Positions 1 to 6,910 of a stretch of DNA of 8,856 nt are shown here, piece after piece. Position numbers and translations under genes: made by a program. The notes beneath the pieces were generated by a model. It worked only from the letters and a program-made list of their open reading frames with translations. It was not told where the DNA came from and searched no databases. The DNA is from Thermogutta sp. (lineage in GTDB: Bacteria; Planctomycetota; Planctomycetia; Pirellulales; Thermoguttaceae). The stretch lies in NCBI GenBank assembly GCA_012798155.1, contig JAAZNR010000029.1, positions 1 through 8,856 of the forward strand, in the 5' to 3' direction. The first letter of the stretch is position 1. Every line of letters begins with the position of its first letter.

Positions 1-1144
1 CCACGTCGCGAAAATTCCAGGTGTTCGGCCCGAAGCAGACCGCCGCGCCGTAGCCGGCCGGCTCGATCATGTTCTGCCCGCCGCGGTTTCCAAGGCTGCC
101 GCCGACCAAAGCGATATCGGCCATGCCCCACCATGCCGCCAGTTCGCCCACGGTATCGACCAGCAGAATCGGCAGGGCCGAAGAGCCGCCGTTCGCCGCG
201 TTGCCGGAGGCCCCGGCATCCTCGCTCGTGCCCAGGGGCGATTCTCCGGCAGGTCCCAATTTCGAGCGGCGGAGCCAGGGCAAACCGGTCCGCGACAACG
301 TTTCGGCGACTGCGTCGAACCGCTCGGGATGCCGCGGCACGATGATCAGGCGGAGTTGGGGAAACCGGCGGCTCAGCTTTCGAGCGACGGCCGACGAAAG
401 GACCTCTTCTTCCGCCTGAGTGCTGCCGGCGATCCAAACGATTTCATCCGGCCCGATCCCCGCGAGGCGGCGGAGCCGAGCGGTGGCCGGGTTATTGCGA
501 TCGGTCTGGGCTCCATCGTATTTCATGGAGCCGGTGACGTGGACCGCCGAGGCATCGGCGCCCAAGTGCTCGAACCGCCGCTTGCCCTCGGCGTCCTGAA
601 CCGCAACCAAGTCGAACGCCGCGAAGATCGGCCGCAAGAGGAATCGGCCGCGACGGTAGCCCGCGAAGCTCTTGTCCCCCAACCGCCCGTTGATGATCGC
701 CAAGCGGACGCCGCGAGCCTTGGCCGCCCGAACAAGGTTGGGCCAAATCTCCAACTCGGCCAGCACCAGAATGGAAGGCCGGATTCGCCGCAAGGCCCGC
801 GCCACGGCCCAGGAGAAATCCAGCGGAGAATAGAACACGATGAGGTCCGGAAAACGCTTGCGCGCCACCTCCATGCCGGTCCGAGTCGTCGTGGAAACGA
901 CGACTTCCCAGCGAGGATACGCGGCCCGCAGCGACTGGATCAGCGGAGGCAGCAGATTGACTTCGCCCACGCTGACCGCATGAAACCAAATGCAAGGATG
1001 CCGGCCCTCCCGTCGCGGTGCCGCCCCCAACAGCCGCTGCGCCCAGCCCTGGCGATATTTCCCCGTCGCGGCGGCTCGGTAAAGCAGAAGGGGACTGACC
1101 AAGATCAACAACAAGAGATATGCGATGTCGAATAGGATCGACAT
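1..1144 (-). CDS. waaA: 3-deoxy-D-manno-octulosonic acid (Kdo) transferase, C-terminus cut by window edge
   Basis: WaaA/KdtA is an inner-membrane GT-B glycosyltransferase that moves Kdo from CMP-Kdo onto lipid A precursors. The frame runs open from the ATG at 1144 to the window edge (381 codons seen); the family is usually about 420-440 aa, so roughly 40-60 residues are missing. Residues 3-22 form one hydrophobic segment (SILFDIAYLLLLILVSPLL), the usual N-terminal membrane anchor. FHAVSVGE at 54-61 carries the expected catalytic Glu (E61). Other family motifs are LELEIWPNL-like AELEIWPNL near 129-137, GSMKYD at 205-210, PRHPER at 270-275, and GGSLGNRGGQNMIEPAGYG at 348-366, the donor-binding loop. 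Residues about 292-324 form a Gly/Ala/Ser-rich loop. A good Shine-Dalgarno supports the start. It lies 110 bp downstream of secA on the same strand and is probably co-transcribed. Confidence 0.95.
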   Translation of the reverse strand, partial: MSILFDIAYLLLLILVSPLLLYRAAATGKYRQGWAQRLLGAAPRREGRHPCIWFHAVSVGEVNLLPPLIQSLRAAYPRWEVVVSTTTRTGMEVARKRFPDLIVFYSPLDFSWAVARALRRIRPSILVLAELEIWPNLVRAAKARGVRLAIINGRLGDKSFAGYRRGRFLLRPIFAAFDLVAVQDAEGKRRFEHLGADASAVHVTGSMKYDGAQTDRNNPATARLRRLAGIGPDEIVWIAGSTQAEEEVLSSAVARKLSRRFPQLRLIIVPRHPERFDAVAETLSRTGLPWLRRSKLGPAGESPLGTSEDAGASGNAANGGSSALPILLVDTVGELAAWWGMADIALVGGSLGNRGGQNMIEPAGYGAAVCFGPNTWNFRDV

Positions 1145-1151
1145 GGGGAAT

Positions 1152-1157
1152 TCCTTT
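1152..1157 (-). promoter_or_regulatory. Ribosome binding site of waaA
   Basis: On the minus strand AAAGGA ends 7 nt before the ATG at 1144. This is a well-placed Shine-Dalgarno and it fixes the waaA start. The 110-bp spacer back to the secA stop shows only a weak hairpin (CTCCC/GGGAG, about 1234-1252) without a U-tract, so read-through from secA is likely. Confidence 0.7.
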
Positions 1158-1254
1158 TCCCGGTGGGCGGCCGGCGCAATGAAGCTCGCATCGGTACCGG
1201 CGTGCCAAGGCTCGCCCTGGTACGCGGGGTATAGCTCCCGCCCTCAGGGAGTCT

Positions 1255-4200
1255 TCACGCAACACCCCGCTTCTTCATACAACAATGCTTGTACTTCTTG
1301 CCGCTGCCGCAGGGACACGGGTCGTTGCGTCCCACTTCCTGCGTCCGTTTGCGGAAGGGTTGCTTTTTCTCGGGTCGTTGTGAACCGTCGATGGCTTCCT
1401 GCTGCTGTTGTGCGATCTCGGCAACCGCGTTTTTCGAGGACTCCTTTTGTGCTTCGGTCTCTTGCCACATGGAGCGGACGAATCGCTCGTCCATTTGCTC
1501 CACGCGGAAGACCAGGTCCGTGATGCGGCGGGCCGTCGATTCCCACATCGCCTCGAACAGCCGCATCCCTTCCCGCTTATACTCGACCTTGGGATCGACC
1601 TGAGCATAACCGCGCAGGCCGACGCTGTTGCGGAGGTGATCCATCACCAAGAGGTGTTCCTTCCACGCGCTGTCGAGCGTGTGCAGAAGCAGGAATCGCT
1701 CCATTTTCCGCATTTCCGGGGCGTAGCGGTGATTGAACGCGTCGCGGAATTCCCACTCCAGATCGCGGCGTTCCATCCTCGCCACGTCGTCCGGGGTCAG
1801 CCGCAGGTCGATATGCTCCGCCGTCCATCGACAAAAGCGATCCAATTGCGGGTGGTCCGGCGGAACCTTGGCACGGAGATCGTCCCCCATTCCCTCGAAC
1901 AAGGAACGCAACAAGGCCGAGCCTTCCTCTCGCAGTTTTTCGGCCTTCTCGAACTGCCGTTCCGAGGCCTCCAGGAGAATATCCCAAATCTCCTGTCCGG
2001 ACTTGTTCTTCAGATCGTCCTCGGACAATTCCACGTTGAAACGGCTCCGGGCCCAGGCCAGCAGACCTTCCCGATCGTAGACTCGATGCCCGGATGCGTC
2101 ACGGCCCGAATAATGCGCCAATCCCGCCCGCAACGGGAACTCGATCTCCTTGCGGCGATAGGCCTCCAGGGCCTTTTCGAACACCAATTCCTTGACCGCC
2201 GCCGGTTCCAAATCGCGCAGATCCTCGAGGTTCAGCTCGATGCCGAACTTGCCCCGCACCCAATTGACGCTACTGGTGAGACCGAAGTCGGGGTCGAGAA
2301 ACTTCGCTCCCTCCCGAAGATCGACCTCGCGAATCGCGGCTTGTACCTTTTCCAGGAGCGCATCGAGAAGTTCTTCGCGGGGAATGCGGCGGATGTCGCG
2401 TTCCTTGACGTCCACCTTCCAGCGCGCGGTGATAGACTTCGCCAAGGCCTCCCAGTTCCAGTCCTCCGGATCGGCGTCTTCGGGCAGATTCTCCTCGATG
2501 AGATCGAAGAGCTGGCTTTCCGCCATCCGCTCGGCCTGATCACGGGCGAAGGCCTCCGCCGTGGAGAACTCCATGCCGCGGAAATCTCGGGCGTGAAATT
2601 CCGTGGAAAGCTGCCGGCCCGCCCATTCCGCGAACATCTCGGCCCCGTACATCTTGGCCAAACAGATGCCCAGATGGTGGTCGATCTGCTCTCGGATCAT
2701 CCGCGTCACGAGCGTGCGGCAATCCGCCCCTTCGAGGACGTTTTGCCGATAGCTGTAGACGCGTTTTCGCTGCTCATCCATGACCTGGTCGTATTCGAGC
2801 AGATTCTTGCGGATTTCGAAGTTGCGTTCCTCGACCTTTTTCTGCGCGCCCTCGATGCGCCGCGTGACCATGCGGCTTTCGATGGCCTGGCCTTCCTCCA
2901 TGCCCAGGCGGGTGAGGACATTCTTGACCCAATCGCCCGCGAAGATTCGCATCAGGTCGTCTTCCAGCGAAAGGTAGAACCGGCTGCTGCCGGGGTCGCC
3001 CTGGCGACCCGAACGCCCTCGCAACTGGTTATCGATCCGCCGGGCCTCATGACGCTCGGTTCCGATCACGTGCAGCCCGCCCAAAGCCACGACTTCGCGC
3101 CCCTCGGCCTTCATCTGCTCGCGTTTTTCGATCTCGTGGACGAGGGCATCCCACTCTTCGCGCGGGACGTCCAAACGCGTGGGATACTTGTGCTGCAAGA
3201 CGGCCCAGGCCATGGCCTCAGGGTTTCCGCCGAGGATGATGTCCGTGCCGCGACCGGCCATGTTCGTGGCGATGGTCACCGCCCCCTTGCGCCCGGCCTG
3301 AGCGATGATTTCGGCCTCGCGGGCGTGATGCTTGGCATTCAGGACCTGGTGTTTGATGCCGCGCCGGCTCAGCATCTCCGAGAGCATCTCGCTCTTTTCC
3401 ACCGAGACCGTACCGACCAGGATCGGACGCCCCTTGCGTTCGACATGATGCAACTTGGCCTTGGGGAGAATCTTCCGCTCGCCCTCCTTGGTGATGAAGA
3501 CCAGGGAGTCGTCGCTCTCCTGTTTGATTTCGCCGATCTCGTATTCGTAGCGGGAGAACCAGAGCGTATCCCATTTGTGCATCCGCTCGATTTCTTCCAC
3601 GATGGCCTGGTATTTCTCGCGGGCCGTACGGTAGATCACGTCCGGATGGTTGACGCGGCGGAGAGGGCGATTGGTGGGTATCGCCACGACTTCCAGCTTG
3701 TAGATTTTCCAAAACTCGTTCGCTTCGGTCATGGCCGTGCCGGTCATGCCGCAGATCTTGTCGTACAGCCGGAAGAAGTTCTGGATGGTGATCGTGGCGA
3801 GGGTCTGCGTCTCCTCCTTGATCCGCACGTTTTCCTTGGCTTCCACGGCCTGATGCAGGCCGTCGCTCCACTGCCGGCCGTGCATCAGCCGCCCGGTGAA
3901 CTCATCCACGATGATCACCTCGTCGCCCTGCACCACGTAATGCACGTCGCGTTTGTAGAGGTGATGGGCCTTCAGCGCATTGTCGATGAGATGCGGCCAC
4001 TCCAGGTTGCCGGCCGTGTAGAAACTCTCCACCCCGGCCAATTCCTCGGCCTTGCGGATGCCTTCCTCGGTAAGGTGGCAGGTACGGTCCTTTTCGTTGA
4101 TTTCAAAATGCGCCTCCGGTTTGAGTTGCCGCGCGATCTGGTCCGCGCGGCGGTAGCGCGAGATATCGTCATGCGCCGGGCCGGAAATGATGAGCGGCGT

Positions 4201-4947
4201 TCGGGCCTCGTCGATGAGGATGTTATCCACCTCGTCGATGATGGCGTAGTGCAATCGCCCTTGCACTTGCTGCATTTCCGCCGGAAATCGATCATCGCCC
4301 CGCGCCGCCAATCGCATGTTGTCGCGGAGGTAGTCGAAGCCGAATTCATTGTTGGTCCCGTACGTGACGTCGCAGGCGTAGGCCTTTTGGCGTTCCCGCG
4401 CGGCCATGTCATGCTGAATCGCGCCGACGGTCAGGCCGAGAAACATATAGAGCGGCCCCATCCATTCCATGTCGCGCCGGGCCAGATAGTCGTTCACGGT
4501 GACCACGTGAACGCCCTTCCCTTCCAGGGCATTCAAATAGGCGGGCAAGGTGGCGACCAAGGTCTTGCCTTCGCCGGTGACCATCTCGGCGATGCTGCCC
4601 TGATGCAAGACCATGCCGCCCATCAACTGCACGTCGAAATGGCGCATCCCCAATACGCGACGAGACGCCTCGCGACAGACGGCGAAGGCCTCCACGAGGA
4701 GATCATCCAGCGACTCGCCGGCTTCCAACCGCTTGCGGAACTTTTCCGTCTGTTCCCGCAGCTCGCCATCCGTCATCTTTTGGTAGCGCGGCTCCAAGTC
4801 GTTGATCGCCTGCACTCTTGGTTGCAACCGGCGGACATAGCGCGCGTTGGCGGAACCAAAAACGGCGGTGACGCCGCGATCCACGGTCTGGCCCAGAACC
4901 GTAAAGGTGTCCGTGACCGCGTCCCAAAGGCGTTCCAACAGCTCCAT
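1255..4947 (-). CDS. secA: Protein translocase ATPase SecA, long form with expanded helical wing
   Basis: SecA is the ATP-driven motor that pushes preproteins through SecYEG at the cytoplasmic face of the inner membrane. Motifs in order: MVTGEGKT Walker A at 122-129, DEVD Walker B at 238-241 followed by [15 protein letters not shown] (N242 where many SecAs have Ser), VDEFTGR at 347-353, GMTGTA at 400-405, [14 protein letters not shown] at 561-574, [24 protein letters not shown] at 628-651, the LDSAWKEHL scaffold-helix motif at 1091-1099, and a C-terminal zinc-binding tail ([13 protein letters not shown], 1211-1223) after a Gln/Lys-rich linker. At 1230 aa it is much longer than the roughly 900-aa E. 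coli protein. The extra length is a short N-terminal extension, an insert of about 47 aa in NBD2, and some 200 extra residues in the helical-wing region. The ATG has only a weak AGGG 10 nt upstream. Confidence 0.98.
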   Translation of the reverse strand: MELLERLWDAVTDTFTVLGQTVDRGVTAVFGSANARYVRRLQPRVQAINDLEPRYQKMTDGELREQTEKFRKRLEAGESLDDLLVEAFAVCREASRRVLGMRHFDVQLMGGMVLHQGSIAEMVTGEGKTLVATLPAYLNALEGKGVHVVTVNDYLARRDMEWMGPLYMFLGLTVGAIQHDMAARERQKAYACDVTYGTNNEFGFDYLRDNMRLAARGDDRFPAEMQQVQGRLHYAIIDEVDNILIDEARTPLIISGPAHDDISRYRRADQIARQLKPEAHFEINEKDRTCHLTEEGIRKAEELAGVESFYTAGNLEWPHLIDNALKAHHLYKRDVHYVVQGDEVIIVDEFTGRLMHGRQWSDGLHQAVEAKENVRIKEETQTLATITIQNFFRLYDKICGMTGTAMTEANEFWKIYKLEVVAIPTNRPLRRVNHPDVIYRTAREKYQAIVEEIERMHKWDTLWFSRYEYEIGEIKQESDDSLVFITKEGERKILPKAKLHHVERKGRPILVGTVSVEKSEMLSEMLSRRGIKHQVLNAKHHAREAEIIAQAGRKGAVTIATNMAGRGTDIILGGNPEAMAWAVLQHKYPTRLDVPREEWDALVHEIEKREQMKAEGREVVALGGLHVIGTERHEARRIDNQLRGRSGRQGDPGSSRFYLSLEDDLMRIFAGDWVKNVLTRLGMEEGQAIESRMVTRRIEGAQKKVEERNFEIRKNLLEYDQVMDEQRKRVYSYRQNVLEGADCRTLVTRMIREQIDHHLGICLAKMYGAEMFAEWAGRQLSTEFHARDFRGMEFSTAEAFARDQAERMAESQLFDLIEENLPEDADPEDWNWEALAKSITARWKVDVKERDIRRIPREELLDALLEKVQAAIREVDLREGAKFLDPDFGLTSSVNWVRGKFGIELNLEDLRDLEPAAVKELVFEKALEAYRRKEIEFPLRAGLAHYSGRDASGHRVYDREGLLAWARSRFNVELSEDDLKNKSGQEIWDILLEASERQFEKAEKLREEGSALLRSLFEGMGDDLRAKVPPDHPQLDRFCRWTAEHIDLRLTPDDVARMERRDLEWEFRDAFNHRYAPEMRKMERFLLLHTLDSAWKEHLLVMDHLRNSVGLRGYAQVDPKVEYKREGMRLFEAMWESTARRITDLVFRVEQMDERFVRSMWQETEAQKESSKNAVAEIAQQQQEAIDGSQRPEKKQPFRKRTQEVGRNDPCPCGSGKKYKHCCMKKRGVA
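1270..1335 (-). other. SecA C-terminal zinc-binding tail
   Basis: Residues 1205-1226 of SecA read [19 protein letters not shown] then MKK. C1211, C1213, C1222 or C1223 and H1221 are the likely zinc ligands. In well-studied SecAs this tail binds SecB and/or ribosomes. No secB is present in the window. The motif shows that the protein is intact to its C-terminus. Confidence 0.85.
1708..2457 (-). other. Expanded SecA helical-wing region with four related modules
   Basis: This codes for SecA residues 831-1080. Four segments share the pattern hydrophobic-x-hydrophobic-acidic/polar-hydrophobic-x-x-x-Asp-hydrophobic: [10 protein letters not shown] (843-852), [10 protein letters not shown] (901-910), [10 protein letters not shown] (970-979) and [10 protein letters not shown] (1046-1055). 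Each is preceded by a short amphipathic stretch and followed by a longer predicted helix rich in Glu, Lys and Arg. E. coli SecA has one such segment in its helical wing (remembered as FDLDLPIAEW). The copies are spaced 58, 69 and 76 residues apart. Internal duplication is my inference; convergent helical composition is the alternative. Confidence 0.55.
3439..3579 (-). other. Insert of about 47 residues in SecA NBD2
   Basis: SecA residues about 457-503 lie between the EEIERMH helix and the [14 protein letters not shown] strand. In E. coli SecA these two elements are joined directly by a few residues. The inserted stretch alternates polar and hydrophobic residues (for example [19 protein letters not shown]), which suggests a small beta-rich insert. 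The flanking motor motifs are intact. Confidence 0.6.
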
Positions 4948-5049
4948 CGGAGTTAAACCCTGATATTGAAGACGGCGTGGATTTTCGGGGAAGGGGTATT
5001 ACCACCCATTCGGGCGGATTATGCCAATTAGACAGGTTGCCCCGCCTAA

Positions 5050-5093
5050 ACAGGCACAACTACTGATTGTAGCAAATGCCGTGCCTGTGCAAA
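5050..5093 (-). promoter_or_regulatory. Candidate secA promoter with a dyad around the -10
   Basis: On the minus strand TACAAT (5071-5066) is a 5-of-6 match to a sigma-70 -10. TTGCAC (5092-5087, spacer 15) or TTTGCA (5093-5088, spacer 16) could be the -35, both with short spacers. Transcription would leave a leader of about 110-120 nt before the secA ATG. An 8-bp inverted repeat ACAGGCAC/GTGCCTGT (5050-5057 and 5081-5088) brackets the -10, in the position of an operator or of a leader hairpin. This is motif reading only. Confidence 0.35.
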
Positions 5094-5141
5094 ATGACAG
5101 GACTGCGCCCGGCTGGTCCGGGCCGCATAGCAAATCCAGGC

Positions 5142-5217
5142 CGCAAAACAAAGCTCTGACCGGAAAACAAAGCTCTGACCGCAAAACAAAGCTCTGACCG
5201 CAAAACAAAGCTCTGAC
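5142..5217. repeat. Four tandem copies of a 19-bp repeat upstream of secA
   Basis: The unit CGCAAAACAAAGCTCTGAC occurs at 5142-5160, 5161-5179, 5180-5198 and 5199-5217. The only difference is a G for C at position 3 in the second copy; a fifth copy starts (TGCAAA) and decays at 5218. Each unit contains the near-palindrome CAAAGCTCTG. The array lies 195-270 bp upstream of the secA start and just upstream of its candidate promoter. There are no spacers between copies, so it is not a CRISPR. Confidence 0.95.
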
Positions 5218-5280
5218 TGCAAATTACGAGCCGACCGCAATCTAACGAATGGCCGGGAAAGCGTCAATCACGAACGCCCG

Positions 5281-5343
5281 AATGGCGCTCAATGGCGCTC
5301 AGCAGCAGCGGATCCGAAGGCACTCAGCCGCGGCGGATCCGAA
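5281..5343. repeat. Short direct repeats: 10-bp doublet and 21-bp duplication with 25-bp period
   Basis: AATGGCGCTC is repeated head to tail at 5281-5290 and 5291-5300. Overlapping its end, a 21-bp segment at 5298-5318 recurs at 5323-5343 with two differences; both end in CGGATCCGAA. No coding function is apparent. Confidence 0.8.
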
Positions 5344-5519
5344 CCGGCGGCACAAGGGCATCTCGCGATATCCCTGCGCAAAACCTGGGGAGACTTCCCG
5401 GCACACAATTTGCACAGGTTGGTTTTACTCCGAAGGATAAGAAGCTGAGCAAATTGGGGTCCGCAGCTTTGTGGGTCTGCGTAAGATCGGTAAGCCGGTT
5501 TCGGCGATCCTGCGCAGTA

Positions 5520-5687
5520 ACTGGACTTTTGCAAACTGCTCCCCTCTCCCTCTGGGAGAGGGGCAGTGGGTGATGGCTTGGTGAAGTTAGACAATCACGG
5601 CAAGCCGTTTTCGCGCCTAATTGCCCTCACCATAACCCTCTTCCAAGGCGGACGAGAACTTGTCACCACAATTTGCAAAAGTCCAGT
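5520..5687. mobile_element. MITE-like element with 16-bp terminal inverted repeats
   Basis: ACTGGACTTTTGCAAA at 5520-5535 is the exact reverse complement of 5672-5687. AGTA stands immediately outside both ends (5516-5519 and 5688-5691), a candidate 4-bp target duplication. Inside are a perfect 10-bp hairpin near the left end and a partly inverted pair of GAGGG/CCCTC-rich arms (about 5554-5577 and 5623-5644). The 168-bp element has no transposase frame, so any mobility would depend on a transposase elsewhere. The terminal repeats are certain; mobility is inferred. Confidence 0.65.
5541..5563. repeat. REP-like perfect hairpin inside the MITE-like element
   Basis: CCCCTCTCCC and GGGAGAGGGG form a perfect 10-bp stem with a TCT loop, followed by GCAGTGGGTGATGGC. 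This resembles the dispersed CCCTCTCCC...GGGAGAGGG...TGAGGGC palindromes common in many bacterial genomes. No U-tract follows on either strand, so I do not call it a terminator. Confidence 0.7.
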
Positions 5688-5820
5688 AGTAAAATTAGTC
5701 TCTGAGGGTTTGGTGCAACCCGGCGAATGGGGGCATTTCGGGTCTTTCGACGGGCGACGCGACCCGGAACAGGGCAACGTGCCGTATCCCGGTCGCGCGG
5801 GAAACGGTTTCGCGTTTCGC

Positions 5821-5858
5821 GAACCGGCTTCGGGCAGGCCCGCCGGTTCGGTTATATT
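5821..5858 (+). promoter_or_regulatory. Strong dyad beside a weak candidate promoter for the plus-strand genes
   Basis: GAACCGGC (5821-5828) pairs with GCCGGTTC (5842-5849), and inside it GGGC pairs with GCCC with a TTC bulge, giving a stem of about 12 bp. TATATT at 5853-5858 could be a -10, but the -35 region (TTCGGG, 18-bp spacer) is poor and lies within the dyad. It may be an operator or merely an RNA hairpin; no U-tract follows. Confidence 0.3.
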
Positions 5859-5867
5859 GGAGGGGTT

Positions 5868-5922
5868 CGTCAGATACCCCGTCAGCTATCCCCGGAATGA
5901 CCGTCACCTATCCCGGGAGTGA
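5868..5922. repeat. 22-bp tandem repeat, about 2.5 copies, spanning the hydrolase start codon
   Basis: Two adjacent 22-bp copies (5879-5900 and 5901-5922, both CCGTCA-CTATCCC-like) match at 19 of 22 positions. A degenerate 13-bp partial copy, CGTCAGATACCCC, precedes them at 5868-5880. The ATG at 5897 lies in the first full copy and becomes GTG at 5919 in the second. The period is not a multiple of three, so the repeat is a DNA or RNA feature, not a protein repeat. This weakens 5897 as a start codon. Confidence 0.8.
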
Positions 5923-6823
5923 GGAGCAGAGACGGGATTCAGCTTCCAGCCCTTACGACAAGAATACCGTGACACAAGCAGACTCCCCTCATTCACTGTC
6001 GCCTGGAGAGATCGTATTCCTGGGTACCGGCACATCGCACGGCGTGCCCGTGATCGGTTGTCGCTGCCCGGTGTGTACCAGCCAAGATCCGAGGAACCGG
6101 CGCACGCGGTGCTCGCTGGCGGTGGGCTTGCCGGAAGGGACGGTCCTCATCGACACCCCGCCTGAATTGCGCTTGCAGCTCGTTCGGGAAGGCATTGCCG
6201 ATCTTCGGGCCGTGCTTTATACCCACGCCCATGCCGATCATCTTTTCGGCCTGGACGACCTGCGCGTCATCCCGCAGTATCTCAAGGCCCCGGTCCCTGT
6301 GTACTGCGAAGCCGCCGTGCAGGCCCGAATTCGCAAGGCCTTCGACTACGCCTTTGAGGAAGGCGCGCCCGCGGGCGGAGTCCCCCAGCTCGAATTCATC
6401 ACCATCGACACGGAACCGTTCGATCTCTTGGGCGCCCGGGTGATCCCCCTGCGACTGAAGCACGGGCCTTGGGACGTGCTGGGCTTCCGCTTCGGTAAAG
6501 TCGCTTACTGCACCGACGTCAAGCATTTTCCCGAAGAGACTTTGGACCGCCTGCGGGACCTGGACGTCATGATCCTGGATTGCTTGCGCCACGAGCCGCA
6601 TCCCACGCATCTTTCGGTGGAAGAGGCCCTCGCGATCATCGACCTCTTGCGGCCCCGTCGCTGCTACTTGACGCACATCTGCCACCGCTTGGACCACGCA
6701 ACATTCAGCCGGGAACTGCCGCCGGGCGTCGAGCCGGCCTACGACGGCCTGAGAATCCAAGCCGAGACGATGCCGCCTCCATGCACCGCCGACAGGCTCT
6801 CCCTGCCGTCCGTGGAGCTGTAG
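5897..6823 (+). CDS. PhnP-like metallo-beta-lactamase-fold hydrolase
   Basis: This is a soluble metallo-beta-lactamase-fold phosphodiesterase-like protein. After a non-conserved N-terminus the domain begins at EIVFLGTGTSHGVP (38-51). GCRCPVC (54-60) with C55, C57 and C60 matches the extra structural zinc site of PhnP. The active site is HAHADH (110-115), with H189 (LKHGPWD), D207 (YCTDVKHF) and H260 (LTHICHRLDH) as further expected metal ligands. E. coli PhnP opens 5-phosphoribosyl 1,2-cyclic phosphate in phosphonate breakdown, but no phn gene is visible here, so the substrate is unknown. The ATG lies in a 22-bp tandem repeat and has no good Shine-Dalgarno. GTG at 5969 (residue 25, 284-aa product) is a credible alternative start, also without a clear ribosome site. 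The last 19 or so residues extend past the usual family end. Confidence 0.9.
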   Translation: MTVTYPGSEEQRRDSASSPYDKNTVTQADSPHSLSPGEIVFLGTGTSHGVPVIGCRCPVCTSQDPRNRRTRCSLAVGLPEGTVLIDTPPELRLQLVREGIADLRAVLYTHAHADHLFGLDDLRVIPQYLKAPVPVYCEAAVQARIRKAFDYAFEEGAPAGGVPQLEFITIDTEPFDLLGARVIPLRLKHGPWDVLGFRFGKVAYCTDVKHFPEETLDRLRDLDVMILDCLRHEPHPTHLSVEEALAIIDLLRPRRCYLTHICHRLDHATFSRELPPGVEPAYDGLRIQAETMPPPCTADRLSLPSVEL

Positions 6824-6852
6824 CATCGCACATTGTCCGTGGATGATTCCCG

Positions 6853-6910
6853 CTTATTGACGGAGTCCGGCTCATTGACGGGGTATGAATAATGACGCGA
6901 ATAATGAGGG
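6853..6910. repeat. Two short tandem duplications at the start of the pyrophosphorylase gene
   Basis: CTTATTGACGGAGT (6853-6866) recurs as CTCATTGACGGGGT (6871-6884), an 18-bp period with two differences in 14. It is followed by GAATAATGA at 6887-6895 and again at 6899-6907, a 12-bp period. Each copy of the second repeat supplies an in-frame ATG (6892 and 6904), so the start is ambiguous by four codons. Confidence 0.75.

Larger units (their letters stand above)
4948..5896. other. Divergent intergenic region, about 950 bp, no credible gene
   Basis: This separates the minus-strand secA block from the plus-strand sugar-nucleotide block, so it must hold promoters for both. I see no frame with recognisable protein motifs. 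The short open frames here cross tandem repeats or the MITE-like element. Its contents are a candidate secA promoter with an overlapping dyad, a four-copy 19-bp tandem repeat, a 25-bp-period duplication, a 168-bp inverted-repeat element, a strong hairpin at 5821-5849, and the start of a 22-bp tandem repeat. Between 5344 and 5515, and between 5692 and 5806, I see only minor dyads, such as CGGGTC/GACCCG at 5739-5766. Confidence 0.8.

Noticed and set aside
492..1265. Minus-strand open frame of 257 codons and plus-strand frame 329-1135 over waaA
   Set aside because: Both overlap the waaA coding frame, which has clear WaaA motifs throughout and a ribosome site. They are out-of-frame shadows.
1408..4956. 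Very long plus-strand open frame (1182 codons) opposite secA
   Set aside because: It is the antisense shadow of secA. Its translation shows no family motifs, whereas the minus-strand frame carries every SecA motif. GC-rich codon bias keeps the opposite frame open.
5142..5217. CRISPR array
   Set aside because: The four 19-bp copies abut without spacers, and no cas genes are present. It is a plain tandem repeat.
5541..5563. Rho-independent terminator
   Set aside because: The 10-bp stem is perfect, but neither strand has a following U-tract, no gene ends nearby, and the sequence fits a REP-like palindrome inside the inverted-repeat element.
5289..5594. Opposed 93- and 101-codon frames in the divergent spacer
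   Set aside because: Both cross the direct repeats and the inverted-repeat element and have no motif. They are likely chance frames.
5566..5922. 118-codon plus-strand frame in the divergent spacer
   Set aside because: It runs from inside the MITE-like element through two dyads and the 22-bp repeat, shows no recognisable motif, and would overlap the hydrolase start.
5993..6826. Minus-strand open frames opposite the hydrolase (277 codons) and the pyrophosphorylase (6988-7875, 295 codons)
   Set aside because: These are antisense shadows of genes with strong motif evidence. No conserved motif is visible in them.
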